DNA of 64,000 bases from Patagioenas fasciata (taxonomy: Eukaryota; Chordata; Aves; Columbiformes; Columbidae), in assembly GCF_037038585.1 (NCBI RefSeq), contig NC_092560.1:85173549-85237548 (forward strand), read 5' to 3'. A program made the position numbers and the translations under genes. Below are positions 34,201-44,900 of the stretch, one piece after another (position 1 is the first letter of the stretch; each line of letters begins with the position of its first letter). The notes beneath the pieces are model-generated. The model was not told where the DNA came from, did no database searches, and saw nothing but the letters and a program-made list of their open reading frames with translations.

Positions 34201-37200
34201 TGCTGCCGCAGGCAGAGCACACGGTGCGGGGGTCTGGCGCCAGCCGCGTGCTCTGACCAGCGGAACATAAATCCTGGTTACCCACAAGTGTTGTAATTCA
34301 GCTGGAAACTACCTGGAGATTCGAAAGGCAGAATCTTGAGAAGGAGAGGAGGCATCGATCTCCCAGGTGTTGGAAGTGCCGTGTGAAGGATGCGGCGTTT
34401 TGCTGGGGCTGGGCAGAGGTCTGGGTGCTCAGCTGCCACGGGGCTGTGCTGCTGGGGTGACACCGCTCGTCACAGCCGGGTGATGGAGTTTAAGCACTGC
34501 TGCTTCTACCGTTTCTGTCAGCCCGTGCTTCTGAAAGCAGCTGGCGCTCCAAACCAGCACCGGTGCGTTTGGGCACCGCGGCAAGGCTGGGAGGGACGGG
34601 GTCCCACGGGAGGGACGGACGGCTCGTACAACCCAGCTGTTGGAAGGAGAGCTGCTGGCCTCCTGATCAATGCCGGCACAGACATCTGTGGGAAATGGGG
34701 ACCGTTCCTTTGCAGCTGCAGAAAAGCGTGTTTGTGCAGAGGTGGATGGGGGTGTCAGGGCTGCCCTGCGGAGCTGCTCCGGCGCACGCTGAGCTCGCAG
34801 GGAAGCAGCCCCCTGCTCGCCGGCCCCCTGCTCGCCGGCCCCCTGCTCGCCGGCCCCCTGCTCACCAGCCCCGCGCTCCTTCTCGCCCTGGAGTGCAATA
34901 AATTGGCCCTTTCCTATCCATTATTTATTATTCTGTATTAATGATGGAAGTACATTCCAGTGGTACTCAGAGGCCGCTGTGGCGGTCCCATGCGGAGCTG
35001 GGTGTCGCAGCGCTGCCTGGGCGGCACAGCCCCTGCCCCATGGAATTTACAGCCCCGTTTCAGCCCCCCCAGCAGATTTATTAGAGGTTTGACACAAATG
35101 GCCTGAGGCATGCTACGTGCCAGGAAGAAATAGAAAAGAACTGAGTCCCCAGACCCATCCATCTTTTCTTCTCCAACAGCTGGAGGATGCAGGACCTAGA
35201 GAGAGGGAGGCATTCCCTCCGTGACAGCACTGAGAGAGAGAAAAATCGGGTTGAGTACCATGAAAACCCATCCTGCAGGATGCAGGAGGTTGCGCTTGTT
35301 TCTTGGAGCGCTGCAGGAACCCCTGTGTCTGCAGACAGGCATCGCGGTGCCGTGAGCGTCTTGCTGCTGCGGGAGGGCTGGTTTGGGGCAGGGACCTGCG
35401 CTGGTTTGGGGACAGGGACCTGGGCTGGTTGGGGGCAGGGACCTGTGCTGGTTTGGGGCAGGGACCTGCGCTGGTTTGGGACAGGGACCTGCGCTGGTTT
35501 GGGGCAGGGACCTGCGCTGGTTTGGGGCAGGGACCTGGGCTGGTTTGGGACAGGGACCTGCGCTGGTTTGGGGCAGGGACCTGGGCTGGTTTGGGACAGG
35601 GACCTGCACTGGTTGGGGTCAGGGACCTGGGCTGGTTTGGGACAGGGACCTGCGCTGGTTTGGGGCAGGGACCTGGGCTGGTTTGGGACAGGGACCTGTG
35701 CTGGTTTGGGGCAGGGACCTGGGCTGGTTTGGGGCAGGGACCTGGGCTGGTTTGGGACAGGGACCTGCGCTGGTTGGGGTCAGGGACCTGGGCTGGTTTG
35801 GGACAGGGACCTGCGCTGGTTGGGGTCAGGGACCTGGGCTGGTTTGGGGCAGGGACCTGCGCTGGTTGGGGACAGGGACCTGGGCTGGTTTGGGACAGGG
35901 ACCTGCGCTGGTTGGGGTCAGGGACCTGTGCTGGTTTGGGGCAGGGACCTGGGCTGGTTTGGGGCAGGGACCTGGGCTGGTTTGGGACAGGGACCTGCGC
36001 TGGTTGGGGACAGGGACCTGGGCTGGTTTGGGACAGGGACCTGCGCTGGTTGGGGTCAGGGACCTGGGCTGGTTTGGGGCAGGGACCTGGGCTGGTTTGG
36101 GACAGGGACCTGCGCTGGTTGGGGTCAGGGACCTGGGCTGGTTTGGGGCAGGGACCTGGGCTGGTTTGGGGCAGGGACCTGCGCTGGTACGATGGGAGAG
36201 CAGCGCTGACCCTGTGCTGCAGTTCTGGAGCACAGGCAGGCTCTGGCGCTGGGGCGGCCGCGGCCGTTCCGTGTGCCGGCAGAGGGACCGGCGGTGACGG
36301 CGCGGTGGCTGCGCACCCAACAATGTGGTTATTTGCATCTTCATTCAAATTGTTTCTTGTTACATAATGATTTTGTACACAGCGGAGTACTTAACCTAAT
36401 TTGTATTGATCTCGGTTGCTTTCATTTGTGCATACTTAATTCAGAGAGGTAATCAAATTGATTTTTAAGGCCTTGTTTTTAAGAGATTGTAGTAACACAG
36501 ATATACAAGGGGTTGCTTTAAGTGAATCACAGCGAAAGAAAAACATTTTAAACCTTTGGAAAACGTTTTGATGGTCATTTCATTGTGTTCAGTATTACTA
36601 GCATAATTAAATTTCCTTCACATTGAGTTCTCTCCGAAATCAAATTGACGAACGTTTTTTAGTTCCATCAGACAGATAACTGGGTTTAGTTGACTTTGTG
36701 CTACACCCGTATGAAACCACATACGAGAGATCAATATTCATGGCTTATCCTCACGAACGATGGAGGGAAATTATTCACCGCTGGATTAAGGGAATGTTTT
36801 CTCTGCTTGGCTCCTTCTTGAGTCCCGCTGTTTGTTTCATAGGTCCAAAGGCACTTTTACCACTAGGGTGAAAACACCACAAAGCCGGTGCCTATCTGTT
36901 AGTGAACCTGAGAAGCTGCAAGATGCTCCATCGCTGCTTTTTTCCCCCAGAAAAAAAAAAAGCAAATTAACTATTAGTAGAAATATTCAATTTAATGATA
37001 CTTGGCCACAAAAAAAACTTGGCTGGACTGCGAAGCGTGTGGAGTTGAAAGGAAGGCGGGTCGAGCGTGTCCTGGCGCCCGGCAGCACACGCTGAGCCCG
37101 GGGTGCAGAGTGGATGGAGCCTCTTCCCCATGGGCTGAGGCAGCACCGTGCCTGTTTCTGAGCTCTTTCTGTGTTGTTTCTGTGTGAAGTGTCTGTAGTC

Positions 37201-40200
37201 CAGAGTAGAAGGGAAGACTGCATTTTTTTCCACAGTCATGGCTGTCAATTCTTGCCAGTTGTCCATTGTATTCCATAGAAAGTGTTCAGCATTACTGGCA
37301 GTTAATAAATCAAATTGCTCTTAGGATCAAGATGGCCGCTTCCCTCCCTGCGCCGTTAAGGCGTTTCTGTTTCTGTAGGCAGGTTTCCTGGGTAAGAACT
37401 TGATTTTATTAGAGTGCTCGCTCCATTTTTCTCTTCTGATAAATGCATGTCAAGGAACAACATTTGCCTTGGTGGTGCCTTTTCAAGAGCAAACCTAACA
37501 GTTCAAGGAAAGTATTTACTGAATGCATCGAAAAGCACATACCTTTGCATTATTTATTATAAGATACCAATAACTGTAAAACGCAGCATATCTCTGCACA
37601 TAAATTAGTGATGTTAGGAAACGCTAGAACCTTCGCGGTGTCCCGGAACCGATTAGAAGCTGCAGCGCAGCCGCTCATCTCGTCCCCAGCACGGGTCCGG
37701 CCGCCTGCGTTCGCGGCGCGGTGTCGCGTCCCCAAATGCAGTCCCAGCCTGGCCCTGCTCCTGACCCGCGGGGAGAGGGGACCCAGGGAGCTCAGGATCA
37801 GCCACTCCACCAAGGCATTTCCCACAGAAACACCGGGCGATGCCATCGGGGCGGTGCCTTCAGGGGGATGCCTTCAGGGGGATGCCATCAGGGGGATGCC
37901 ATCAGGGGGATGCCTTCAGGGGGATGCCTTCAGGGGGATGCTGTGGGGGGGGATGCCGTCGGGGTGATGCCATCGGGGCGGTGCTGCCGGGGCGATGCCA
38001 CCGGGGCAATGCTGTCCGGACGATGCCATCGGGGCGATGCTGTCAGGGCGGTGCTGTCCAACCAATGCCGTTGGGGTGATGCTGTCAGGGTGATGCCATC
38101 AGGGTGATGCTGTACAGGCAATGTCGTTGGGGCAATGCCATCAGGGCAATGTCATCGGGGCGATGCTCTCTGGACGATGCCATCGGAGTGATGCTGTTGG
38201 AGCGGTGCTGTCGGGGTGATGCCGTGGGGGCGATGCTGTACAGGCAATGCCATTGGGGCGATGCCGTCGGGGTGGTGCTGTCCGGGCGATGCTGTCGGGG
38301 TGATGCCATCGGGGCGATGCTGTACAGGCGATGCTGTCCAGGCGATGCCGTTGGGGCGATGCCATCGGGGCGATGCTGTCCAGGCGATGCCGTTGGGGCG
38401 ATGCCGTTGGGGCGATGCCATCGGGGCGATGCTGTCCAGGCGATGCCGTTGGGGCGATGCTGTCCAGGCGATGCCATTGGGGCGATGCCGTTGGGGCGAT
38501 GCTGTCCAGGCGATGCTGTTGGGGCGATGCTGTCCAGGCGATGCCATTGGGGCGATGCCGTTGGGGCGATGCCGTTGGGGCGATGCCATTGGGGCGATGC
38601 TGTACAGGAGATGCCGTTGGGGCGATGCCATTGGGGCGATGCTGTACAGGAAATGCCGTTGGGGCGATGCCACCGGGGCGATGCTGTCCAGACGACGCCA
38701 TCGGGGCGATGCTGTCCCGGCACACACCCCTGGCACGCATGCGGTCCTGCCCACAGGTTAATTACACACATTTCCACACTCTGAGTTGTGCTTTCTTTCG
38801 CCAGGTTCTCATTTCCCATTCTAGACCTGCAGAATTATTTAATAGGGCTACTTAAAAACCTCTCCACTTATCAATTCGCTCTACTTATTTTGTCCCAGCA
38901 CATTACCCAACCATGTCAACATATGGATTTTTTTATCTTTCTGCCCTGTGTAGACAGCCTTATCAGGCTATTTTTAAATCTGGGTGTGCTACGGTAGCGG
39001 TATTGGTTTCAGCACTTGATGTTCTCTGTGTGCTAATAAATACAGCTCGGCTATTAACGCTGATTATTTTTAGGATCCATTAGCACGGCTTGGCGCAGCG
39101 ATGCCGGCACTGCTGCCCGCCCGGCCTGGGCTCTGACGGGCGGTTCTGGTCGTGTGTCCGTGTGTCCGTGTGTCCGAGCCCATCCCTCCCAAACCCTCGT
39201 GGCCCGTGGGCTGCAGCGAGCCTGGCCTAGCTGAGCCTGGCCTGGGAAAGCACAGGGTCAGGCTTTAGGGCGATAAGGAGGATCTGAGGAGGAAGGGGAG
39301 ATTTCATCTCAGATGAAAGACATTCACCTGTCTTAAAAGAGATTTGCAATCCAGGGTATTTTAGAGTATTTTTTCCTCTGGGAAGCAGCTGCAGAATTCC
39401 TGCTGTAAACCCAAATGCTGATAAATTCAAGTATATGGGGCCCAGGGTTCTCGATGGCTTGGTCGGCTTTGCACCTTGCCGTGCCATGGCCGGAGGGGCA
39501 TCAAAGAAAGGCTGTCTTTCCCCAAATAGTGCGGGCAGAAGGTTTATTCGAAGTGCATGAGCAGCAGTTTCCAGCTGTGTTTCCGCCGTGCTCGGCTGTC
39601 CTGTCCGTCACCCGGGGTGGAGTTCTGGTGAAAAAATAGCAATGTGGAGTTGTTGTGTGCTACAGCACAGGAGAACTTGCTGTGAAGAATTAATCTTTGT
39701 CTTAGCTACTGCAGGGGGAAAAAGGGATGTGCTTTGCTTCTGTCCTGGAGCCTGACATCAGATAAGCTGAATTTTTAATCCTAGCGCTGCTGTGACAGAC
39801 AAGCAAAGCATTGGAAAATCTCAGTGTCCTACAGTGCCCAGAAACAGCAGTGGATTTGTGGGCTGTGTGTGGGAGCGCTCCGAGTGCCTGGAGCTCGGTG
39901 CTGCTCCTCGGTGCTGGCTCCTTGCTCCTCGGTGCTGGCTCCTTGCTCCTCGGTGCTGGCTCCTTGGTGCTGCTCCTTGGTGTTTGCTCCTCGGTGTTTG
40001 CTCCCCGCTGTTTGCTCCTCGGTGCTGCTCCGCAGTGCTGGCTCCTTTGTGCTCAGTGCTGCTCCTCGGTGCTACTCCTTGGTGTTTGCTCCTCGGTGCT
40101 GCTCCCCAGTGCTGGCTCCTTGGTGCTCGGTGCTGCTCCTTCGTGCTGCTCCTTGGTGTTTGATCCCTGCTGTTTGCTCCTCGGTGCTGCTCCCCAGTGC

Positions 40201-40783
40201 TGACTCCTTGGTGCTCGGTGCTGCTCCTTGGTGTTGCTCCGCAGTGCTGTGGGGGGGTCACAGCTGGTGTCCAGTGGGCTCCGTGGGGTCTGCAGGGTCT
40301 GTGGGCAGCACACGCATCCTGACGCTCTCTTTCTCTCTCTCCCTTCCCTTCCCTTCCCTTCCCTTCCCTTCCCTTCCCTTCCCTTCCCTTCCCTTCCCTT
40401 CCCTTCCCTTCCCTTCCCTTCCCTTCCCTTCCCTTCCCTTCCCTTCCCTTCCCTTCCCTTCCCTTCCCTTCCCTTCCCTTCCCTTCCCTTCCCCAGCCTG
40501 CAAACGCAAAGAGCAAGAGCCGAACAAAGAGCGGAACAACTCGCAGAAGAAATCGCGCCTGGTTTTCACGGACCTCCAGCGCAGAACGCTTTTCGCCATC
40601 TTCAAGGAGAACAAGCGTCCCTCCAAAGAAATGCAGATCACCATCTCCCAGCAGCTGGGCCTGGAGCTCACCACCGTCAGCAACTTCTTCATGAACGCCC
40701 GCCGGCGCAGCCTGGAGAAGTGGCAGGACGACCTGAGCTCCGGGGGCTCCTCCTCGGCCCCCAGCACCTGCACCAAAGCCTGA
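27149..40783 (+). CDS. ONECUT2: ONECUT2, CUT-homeodomain transcription factor (complete, 2 exons)
   Basis: Joining 27149-28208 and 40497-40783 gives 448 codons plus stop (human about 504). ONECUT2 binds ATTGAT-type sites and acts in neuron, retina, liver, pancreas and endocrine development. Visible parts are conserved N-terminal blocks (YRPELSIPLHHAMSM, TYTTLTPLQPLPPISTVSDK), a short His-rich tract at 120-132, the STP-like region, one CUT domain at about 273-353, and a homeodomain at about 371-430 with the ONECUT-specific Phe and Met in NFFMNARRR, followed by the TCTKA tail. It is ONECUT2 rather than ONECUT1 because of QEPNKERNNSQKKS and EKWQDDLS. An in-frame stop at 27089-27091 excludes the longer N-terminus seen in human; MNPE aligns with the ONECUT1 start. 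The Gly, Ala and His expansions of mammals are missing or short. Confidence 0.97.
28801..28816 (-). promoter_or_regulatory. Candidate CTCF site
   Basis: The minus strand reads CGCCAGGGGGCGCCC, containing the CTCF core CCAGGGGGCGC without a mismatch. It lies 0.6 kb after exon 1 at the edge of the CpG island. Occupancy is inference. Confidence 0.5.
29590..30370. other. AT-rich, unique intronic sequence
   Basis: Low-repeat AT-rich sequence with several ATTGAT and TAAT cores, for example CATTGATCT near 29680. It looks like conserved intronic enhancer DNA. No transcript signal is evident. Confidence 0.35.
30410..31520. promoter_or_regulatory. CpG-rich block inside ONECUT2 intron
   Basis: High GC and frequent CpG over about 1.1 kb, bounded by AT-rich DNA on both sides. 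It has the composition of a second CpG island. I see no first exon with a convincing coding start, so an unannotated non-coding or alternative promoter is only a possibility. Confidence 0.4.
31600..33200. other. AT-rich intronic sequence, no gene
   Basis: Unique AT-rich DNA with one GC-rich interruption at about 32330-32680. Minus-strand ORFs such as 31692-32060 have no recognisable similarity or splice context. Confidence 0.4.
33201..34808. other. Intronic, no feature recognised
   Basis: Mixed unique sequence of moderate GC. I see nothing beyond chance ORFs. Confidence 0.4.
34809..34868 (+). repeat. Tandem repeat, 15-bp unit, 4 copies
   Basis: CCCCCTGCTCGCCGG repeated at 34809, 34824 and 34839; the fourth copy (34854) has two changes. 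Confidence 0.93.
35377..36188 (+). repeat. Minisatellite, 23-bp unit, about 35 copies, G-rich
   Basis: The unit is GCTGGTTTGGGGCAGGGACC plus TGC or TGG, with GGTTTGGGACAGG and GGTTGGGGTCAGG variants. The plus strand (the non-template strand of ONECUT2) has 3-4 G runs per unit, so G-quadruplexes are possible. The ACCTGC..TGGTTTGGG core resembles the 36-bp array at 4608-6935. Long ORFs on both strands are repeat artefacts. Confidence 0.96.
36300..36980. other. AT-rich candidate regulatory stretch in ONECUT2 intron
   Basis: Unique AT-rich sequence with an octamer ATTTGCAT near 36331 and several ATTGAT cores (near 36402, 36458 and, reversed, 36732), the ONECUT recognition core. Composition suggests a conserved enhancer; autoregulation is speculation. 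Confidence 0.4.
36981..37838. other. Intronic, no gene
   Basis: Ordinary unique sequence. A CAAGATGGCCGC (YY1-like) motif lies at 37328-37339. Nothing else is supported. Confidence 0.35.
37839..38720 (+). repeat. Minisatellite, 14-bp unit, about 63 copies
   Basis: Units of the form GATGC(C/T)(A/G)T(C/T)GGGGC alternate with GATGCTGTCCAGGC and, at the left end, GATGCCTTCAGGGG. Three units make 42 bp, so ORFs stay open and encode a 14-residue repeat. Not a gene. Confidence 0.96.
38755..39080. other. AT-rich candidate conserved non-coding stretch
   Basis: Unique AT-rich DNA between two GC-rich tracts in the ONECUT2 intron, with AATTATTTAAT and GCTATTAACGCTGATTA-type homeobox-like motifs. Function is inferred only from composition and location. 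Confidence 0.35.
39081..39892. other. Intronic, no gene
   Basis: Mixed unique sequence, nothing recognised. Confidence 0.35.
39893..40250 (+). repeat. Degenerate tandem repeat in ONECUT2 intron
   Basis: GCTCCTCGGTGCTG and TGGCTCCTTG blocks repeat with an irregular 12-21 bp period. It ends about 70 bp before the pyrimidine tract. Confidence 0.85.
40318..40324 (+). promoter_or_regulatory. ONECUT2: Candidate distant branch point for ONECUT2 exon 2
   Basis: CCTGACG contains the branch consensus CTGAC with the adenine at 40322. It is the last adenine before the 170-nt pure pyrimidine run, so it (or a site further upstream) would have to act about 175 nt from the exon unless a non-adenine branch is used. 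Confidence 0.45.
40341..40490 (+). repeat. (CCCTT)30 microsatellite forming the exon 2 polypyrimidine tract
   Basis: Thirty perfect pentamers in 150 bp, preceded by a short CT-rich run and followed directly by CCCCAG, the acceptor of ONECUT2 exon 2. The pure pyrimidine stretch is 40325-40494. It contains no AG, so no competing acceptor. Confidence 0.98.
40497..40783 (+). CDS. ONECUT2: ONECUT2 exon 2 (homeodomain, terminal coding)
   Basis: 287 nt. Completes the split alanine codon and encodes CKRKEQEPNKERNNSQKKSR, the homeodomain and the C-terminus TCTKA, then TGA. Identity to the mammalian exon is nearly complete. Confidence 0.98.
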
Positions 40784-40797
40784 CGGGGCGGCCGGCA

Positions 40798-41012
40798 CAG
40801 CGCGGTGTGGCACGGCACGGTGCCATGCAGTGTGGCACAGCGCGGTGTGGCACGGCACGGTGCCATGCAGTGTGGCACAGCGCGGTGTGGCACGGCACAG
40901 TGCCATGCAGTGTGGCACAGCGCAGTGTGGCACAGCATGGCACCATGCGGTGTGGCACAGCGTGGCGTGGCACAGTGCGGTGTGGCGTGGCACAGCACGG
41001 CACGGCGTGGTG
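40798..41012 (+). repeat. Tandem repeat, 40-bp unit, about 5 copies
   Basis: Units begin CAGCGCGGTGTGGCACGGCA at 40798, 40838 and 40878 and then decay. The array starts 15 bp after the ONECUT2 stop, so it would be the first part of the 3' UTR. Confidence 0.93.
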
Positions 41013-41928
41013 GAGAGAGCGGCTGCGCGGCGGGTCCCTGCACCGGTGACTTAAAGCACAATCCTCCTGGACAGCAAGCCCAGCCCAGCTGTGACAGGGG
41101 ACACCTGCACGGCTCCCGGGCACTCTCAGCGGGCGCAAGTGGAAAATTAACCTCTTTCTATACAATACTATGCTCAGGACAGGTCTGAAATGTCGGGAGT
41201 CGGTGAGGCAAGCTTCTCCTGACCCAAAGAGCCCGGCCGGCGGGGGGGCCGCTGCACGGCCACGCGAGAACAGAGCACAAAGTCTGACACGTAGACGCTA
41301 AAGAACCCAAGAACCCACATTGAAAACTCAGGCATGGTTTTGTTAAAGGTTTTACACAAAAGGCCAAGTTTGTTTATTTTTTTCAGTTTGTTTAATTTAG
41401 TCAGCGAGTACAGTTTGATCTGGGGTCAGAAACCTTGGGGTCACTGGAGCCCAGAGCACCAAGCACAAGGGCAGCAGCGGAGCCGTCGGTGGCACGGGCC
41501 TGGCGCGGGCGGGGGCGCCTGTGGCACGCCAGCCCCAGCGCAGCTGCGGTTTGTCACGAGCTCTGTGTCTGCACCCACGCGGGCGCGCACTCAGGAGGCC
41601 GGTTTAACTGCCACGGCACACGGAGCAAACAACCTTTGGAGAGATTAGTTTAGGTCATTAACGTGGCCTTTTAAGTTACCAGGTATCCAGTTTCTTCTCA
41701 GCAATGTCCTTATTACTGAAGCTTATTTAGCGTTCAGTGCATTTTTGTTCTTTTTGATTTTGGTTTTTTTTGGTATTTTATAGTACTTTCAAGCAGGAAA
41801 AACCCAGAAACAAGCCCTACAGATGCTAGTGACCATTTCAGATGTGCCGCAGGTGACTTCAGTCCGCCATGCAGCCCTATGGCATCCCTCAGTTCCTTCA
41901 GTGGCCCCAGCCTGCGGGAGCTCAGCAC

Positions 41929-44900
41929 ACCAAAGAGACAGGATTTCTGCAAGCCAAAGATGTTTATAACTCGCCATTCTCTGCTGGTCGCCGGTGCGGG
42001 TCTGGCGATGGGCGGCCCCGCGAGCCCCGCGCTCCCCCCGCGGCTGCGACGCGGCGCCCGTCGGTGCCACCGGTGCGGCCGCGGCCCCCCCGCGTCCCGG
42101 CAGCGAGCCGAGCGCCGCCGCGGCCCTACAGACACTTGAGACTTTTTATATGTACTGCTTAATCGAAACCAAAGAAACGATTTCTGCACCTACTTCTTCT
42201 GCAACAAACTGTTCCATTTAAAAATGAAATGAAACTAAATAAATAGTGAAAACCAAACCAAGGAAGCGCGTCAGGAAGCAAACGAGTAACACACTGTGTT
42301 TTGACAGGCGTCTCGGACAGTTTAGGAAGCAGACCTCAAAGAAAGGGTTGGAAAGAACGAGAACAAAGCAAAGCCAGGACGATTGCTGCTTCGTTTGACA
42401 ACTCGGTCATCCTAACGTTGAAGATTGTCTTTAATTTGTGCCTATGCAGTTTTTTCAAAAGAACAAGGAACAGAGCAACCAAAACCTCAACAGCTACAAT
42501 ACCAAAGATGAGGATTCTCATTGTGTCGGTTCATTCTCTCCTCTTGCACGACTAAGCGTGTGTAGCGCCGTTGATCTGTGTACAGGTAACCACTTCTGTT
42601 TCTTTGCGCAACCACGAGGGTGGGTCCACTGATGTTTTTCCTCTTTCTGCCTCACACGGGATCTCCCCGAGAGCTGCACGGGCTCCAAGTGCGAGGTGTC
42701 GGGATGCTCGGCGGGCGCGTGTCCTCTCTCCAGAGCCGCGCAGGAAGACCTGTGGGCTGCGGGTGACTTCTTGTGTCAGGTAGCGCCGGCCTCCCGTATG
42801 TCTGGAGCTTTGAACGCCCGTCCTTCTGTACGTGAAATGGGTTGAGTGACCTGCACCCTTCCTTCTGCTCCCCAGGGATAAAACCTGCAGTGTGTGTACC
42901 GACCTGTGTCACTGTGAGCGCTGACACCCGGTCCCCGCGCTCAGACCCGCCCGGGCGCAGCGACAGGGCCCCGTGGTGCGCGGGGGTCGCTCTGACGTGT
43001 TAGACGCCTTGTGTTGGTTGATCCAAGCTGTGACCATCCAAGTCACGATGATCCAAGTCGTGACACGTAGACCCAGGCCCAAATTTATCTTCAGAGCTGG
43101 AGCGCGGTGGAGCCGTTCTGCTTCCATCTCGACCTTTAACTGAGGGCTTCTTTTTAACTGCTTTGCAGAATTGCTGCAGTCACTTTCCAATGCTTAAAGA
43201 AAATCAAAAAGCCTTGTCTGCTCGGGACAGGGAAGGTTTTGGAAAAGCAAATTGGGGATCCTGGCGGCGAGGCTGACAGCACACGCCTGCCCTGGGCCGC
43301 AGAGCACCCTTCCACAGAGACCTCCGGGCAGGTCTGTGCGACCCGAAAATGCTCCAAAGCAAGCCCGTGGTCAGACCCGGAACAAAGCTGCCAGGAAGCG
43401 CTCAGCTCTGTGCTGGTGCGCGCCAGCACCTGTGTTTGGGAAGGGCTTTTCCATCTGAAAACACCGCTGCATGTTTTATCCCTGCCTCTCACGGCCCCGT
43501 GTCGTGTCTTCCCTGTCCCTGTCAGCTCGTCGGGTTCTGCGTGGCAGCTCTCGGCAGAGCGGTGTCCGTAGCATATACTGTGCGTAGATGTATTTGTATG
43601 TACGGTATGAGCAGAATACCTGCTGTATTCTGCCCATACTAAAAAACTCAAATAGATATGTTACGTTTATATCGTTTATATACCATATATTTATGAATCT
43701 ATAGAGCCGTGTAACGTACCCCGTTCCTTTTATTTACTCTGCTACCAAAGACTGTACCGGCAGCGTCCCAGCGTCTCCTGCAGCGTGTGCTTGGGGTCGC
43801 CACCCCGGGCACAGCCGGGATGGGTCCGGCTCTGGGGACGCCCGGGGCCCCGTGCAGCCCCGCGGGAGCAGCGCGGGCGCTCTGGGCTGGGAAAGCTCTG
43901 TTCTGGGTGCCCGACCTGCAGCCGAACCCAAAGAGGCGGAAAGGGCCGAACCGGCGAGCGCGGCGGGAGGGGCCGGGCCCGCACCGCTCGAGCCGCTCGG
44001 GCACCAGCAGGGGCTCTCGCTCGTCGCTGCACGCACGCGGTTCAGACGTGGGCAAGCTTGGCATTCGGCCTCCTTCATACTTACTAAGGGGATTTTTATT
44101 GTTTGAACTTTTTAAAAGGCAAAGCTTAAAGCGGTTTCATTTTGTTTTCCAGACACCTGTGGGTTTTAACCCAACATATTATCTATCAGTGATGTCATTT
44201 ATTTAATTTAGTCTTAGAGCAGGTCCTGAAATCTGTTCAGTCTACATCCCACTGACTTTCATTTTAGCTTTCGAATTCAATGGGAGTTCTGCCTGAGTAC
44301 AGACTGAAGGATCAGGCTCCAGTGTTAGTTGTTTGTAACTAATTCAATAATTTATTAATTCATTTGGAATTAATTTAGCTTATTTATCCGTTTAACTGTT
44401 GTAGCACATCAGAGACGTGAAGCCTGTGTTAGTCAGTGTTGCTCCGCAGGGCAGCCAGCTTCTCTGGCGGACGGGAGAACGATCACGAGTTACATCAAAC
44501 TCGAGTCCAGTTTGAATTTCTTATTTTAATTAAGTTTAATTGTTTAAATTATTTAAGTTAATCTCTTCCCATTGATGAGAGAGGCGTACCTTTATTATGG
44601 CACGTGAAGCCGTCATAATATAACTTATTTATTTAACTTATTCATCATAATCCAAGGATGCTCTTGTATAGTTTTTAGTTTTATTTAGAATTACCTTTAA
44701 AGCACTGAAGCTGATTTTCTGTCGGAACAACAGAGTGAATTTGAGGACAAGCAATGAGTGTTCAACCCAGAACTGTGCGCTCAGGAACAACAGGAAAAGA
44801 GGCGCTGGGGTACTTTGCCTGAACTTCGTGGCTTCTTGAAACTTCAGCTGGGAAAAAATGATGCATACGAAGCAAAAAGCGAGAAACCCTTCCAGGACAC

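Larger units (their letters stand above)
28209..40496 (+). other. ONECUT2: ONECUT2 intron 1 (12.3 kb)
   Basis: Single intron separating the CUT domain from the homeodomain, as in mammals but shorter. It contains an internal CpG-rich region (30410-31520), AT-rich candidate regulatory stretches (29590-30370, 31600-32320, 36300-36980, 38760-39080), four tandem arrays and the (CCCTT)30 tract at its 3' end. No internal gene is supported. Confidence 0.85.

Noticed and set aside
35113-36367. ORFs of 300-411 codons in both strands of the ONECUT2 intron
   Set aside because: Repeat artefacts of the 23-bp minisatellite.
37839-38855. ORFs of 170-244 codons in the 14-bp array
   Set aside because: Three 14-bp units keep the frame open; peptide is a pure 14-residue tandem.
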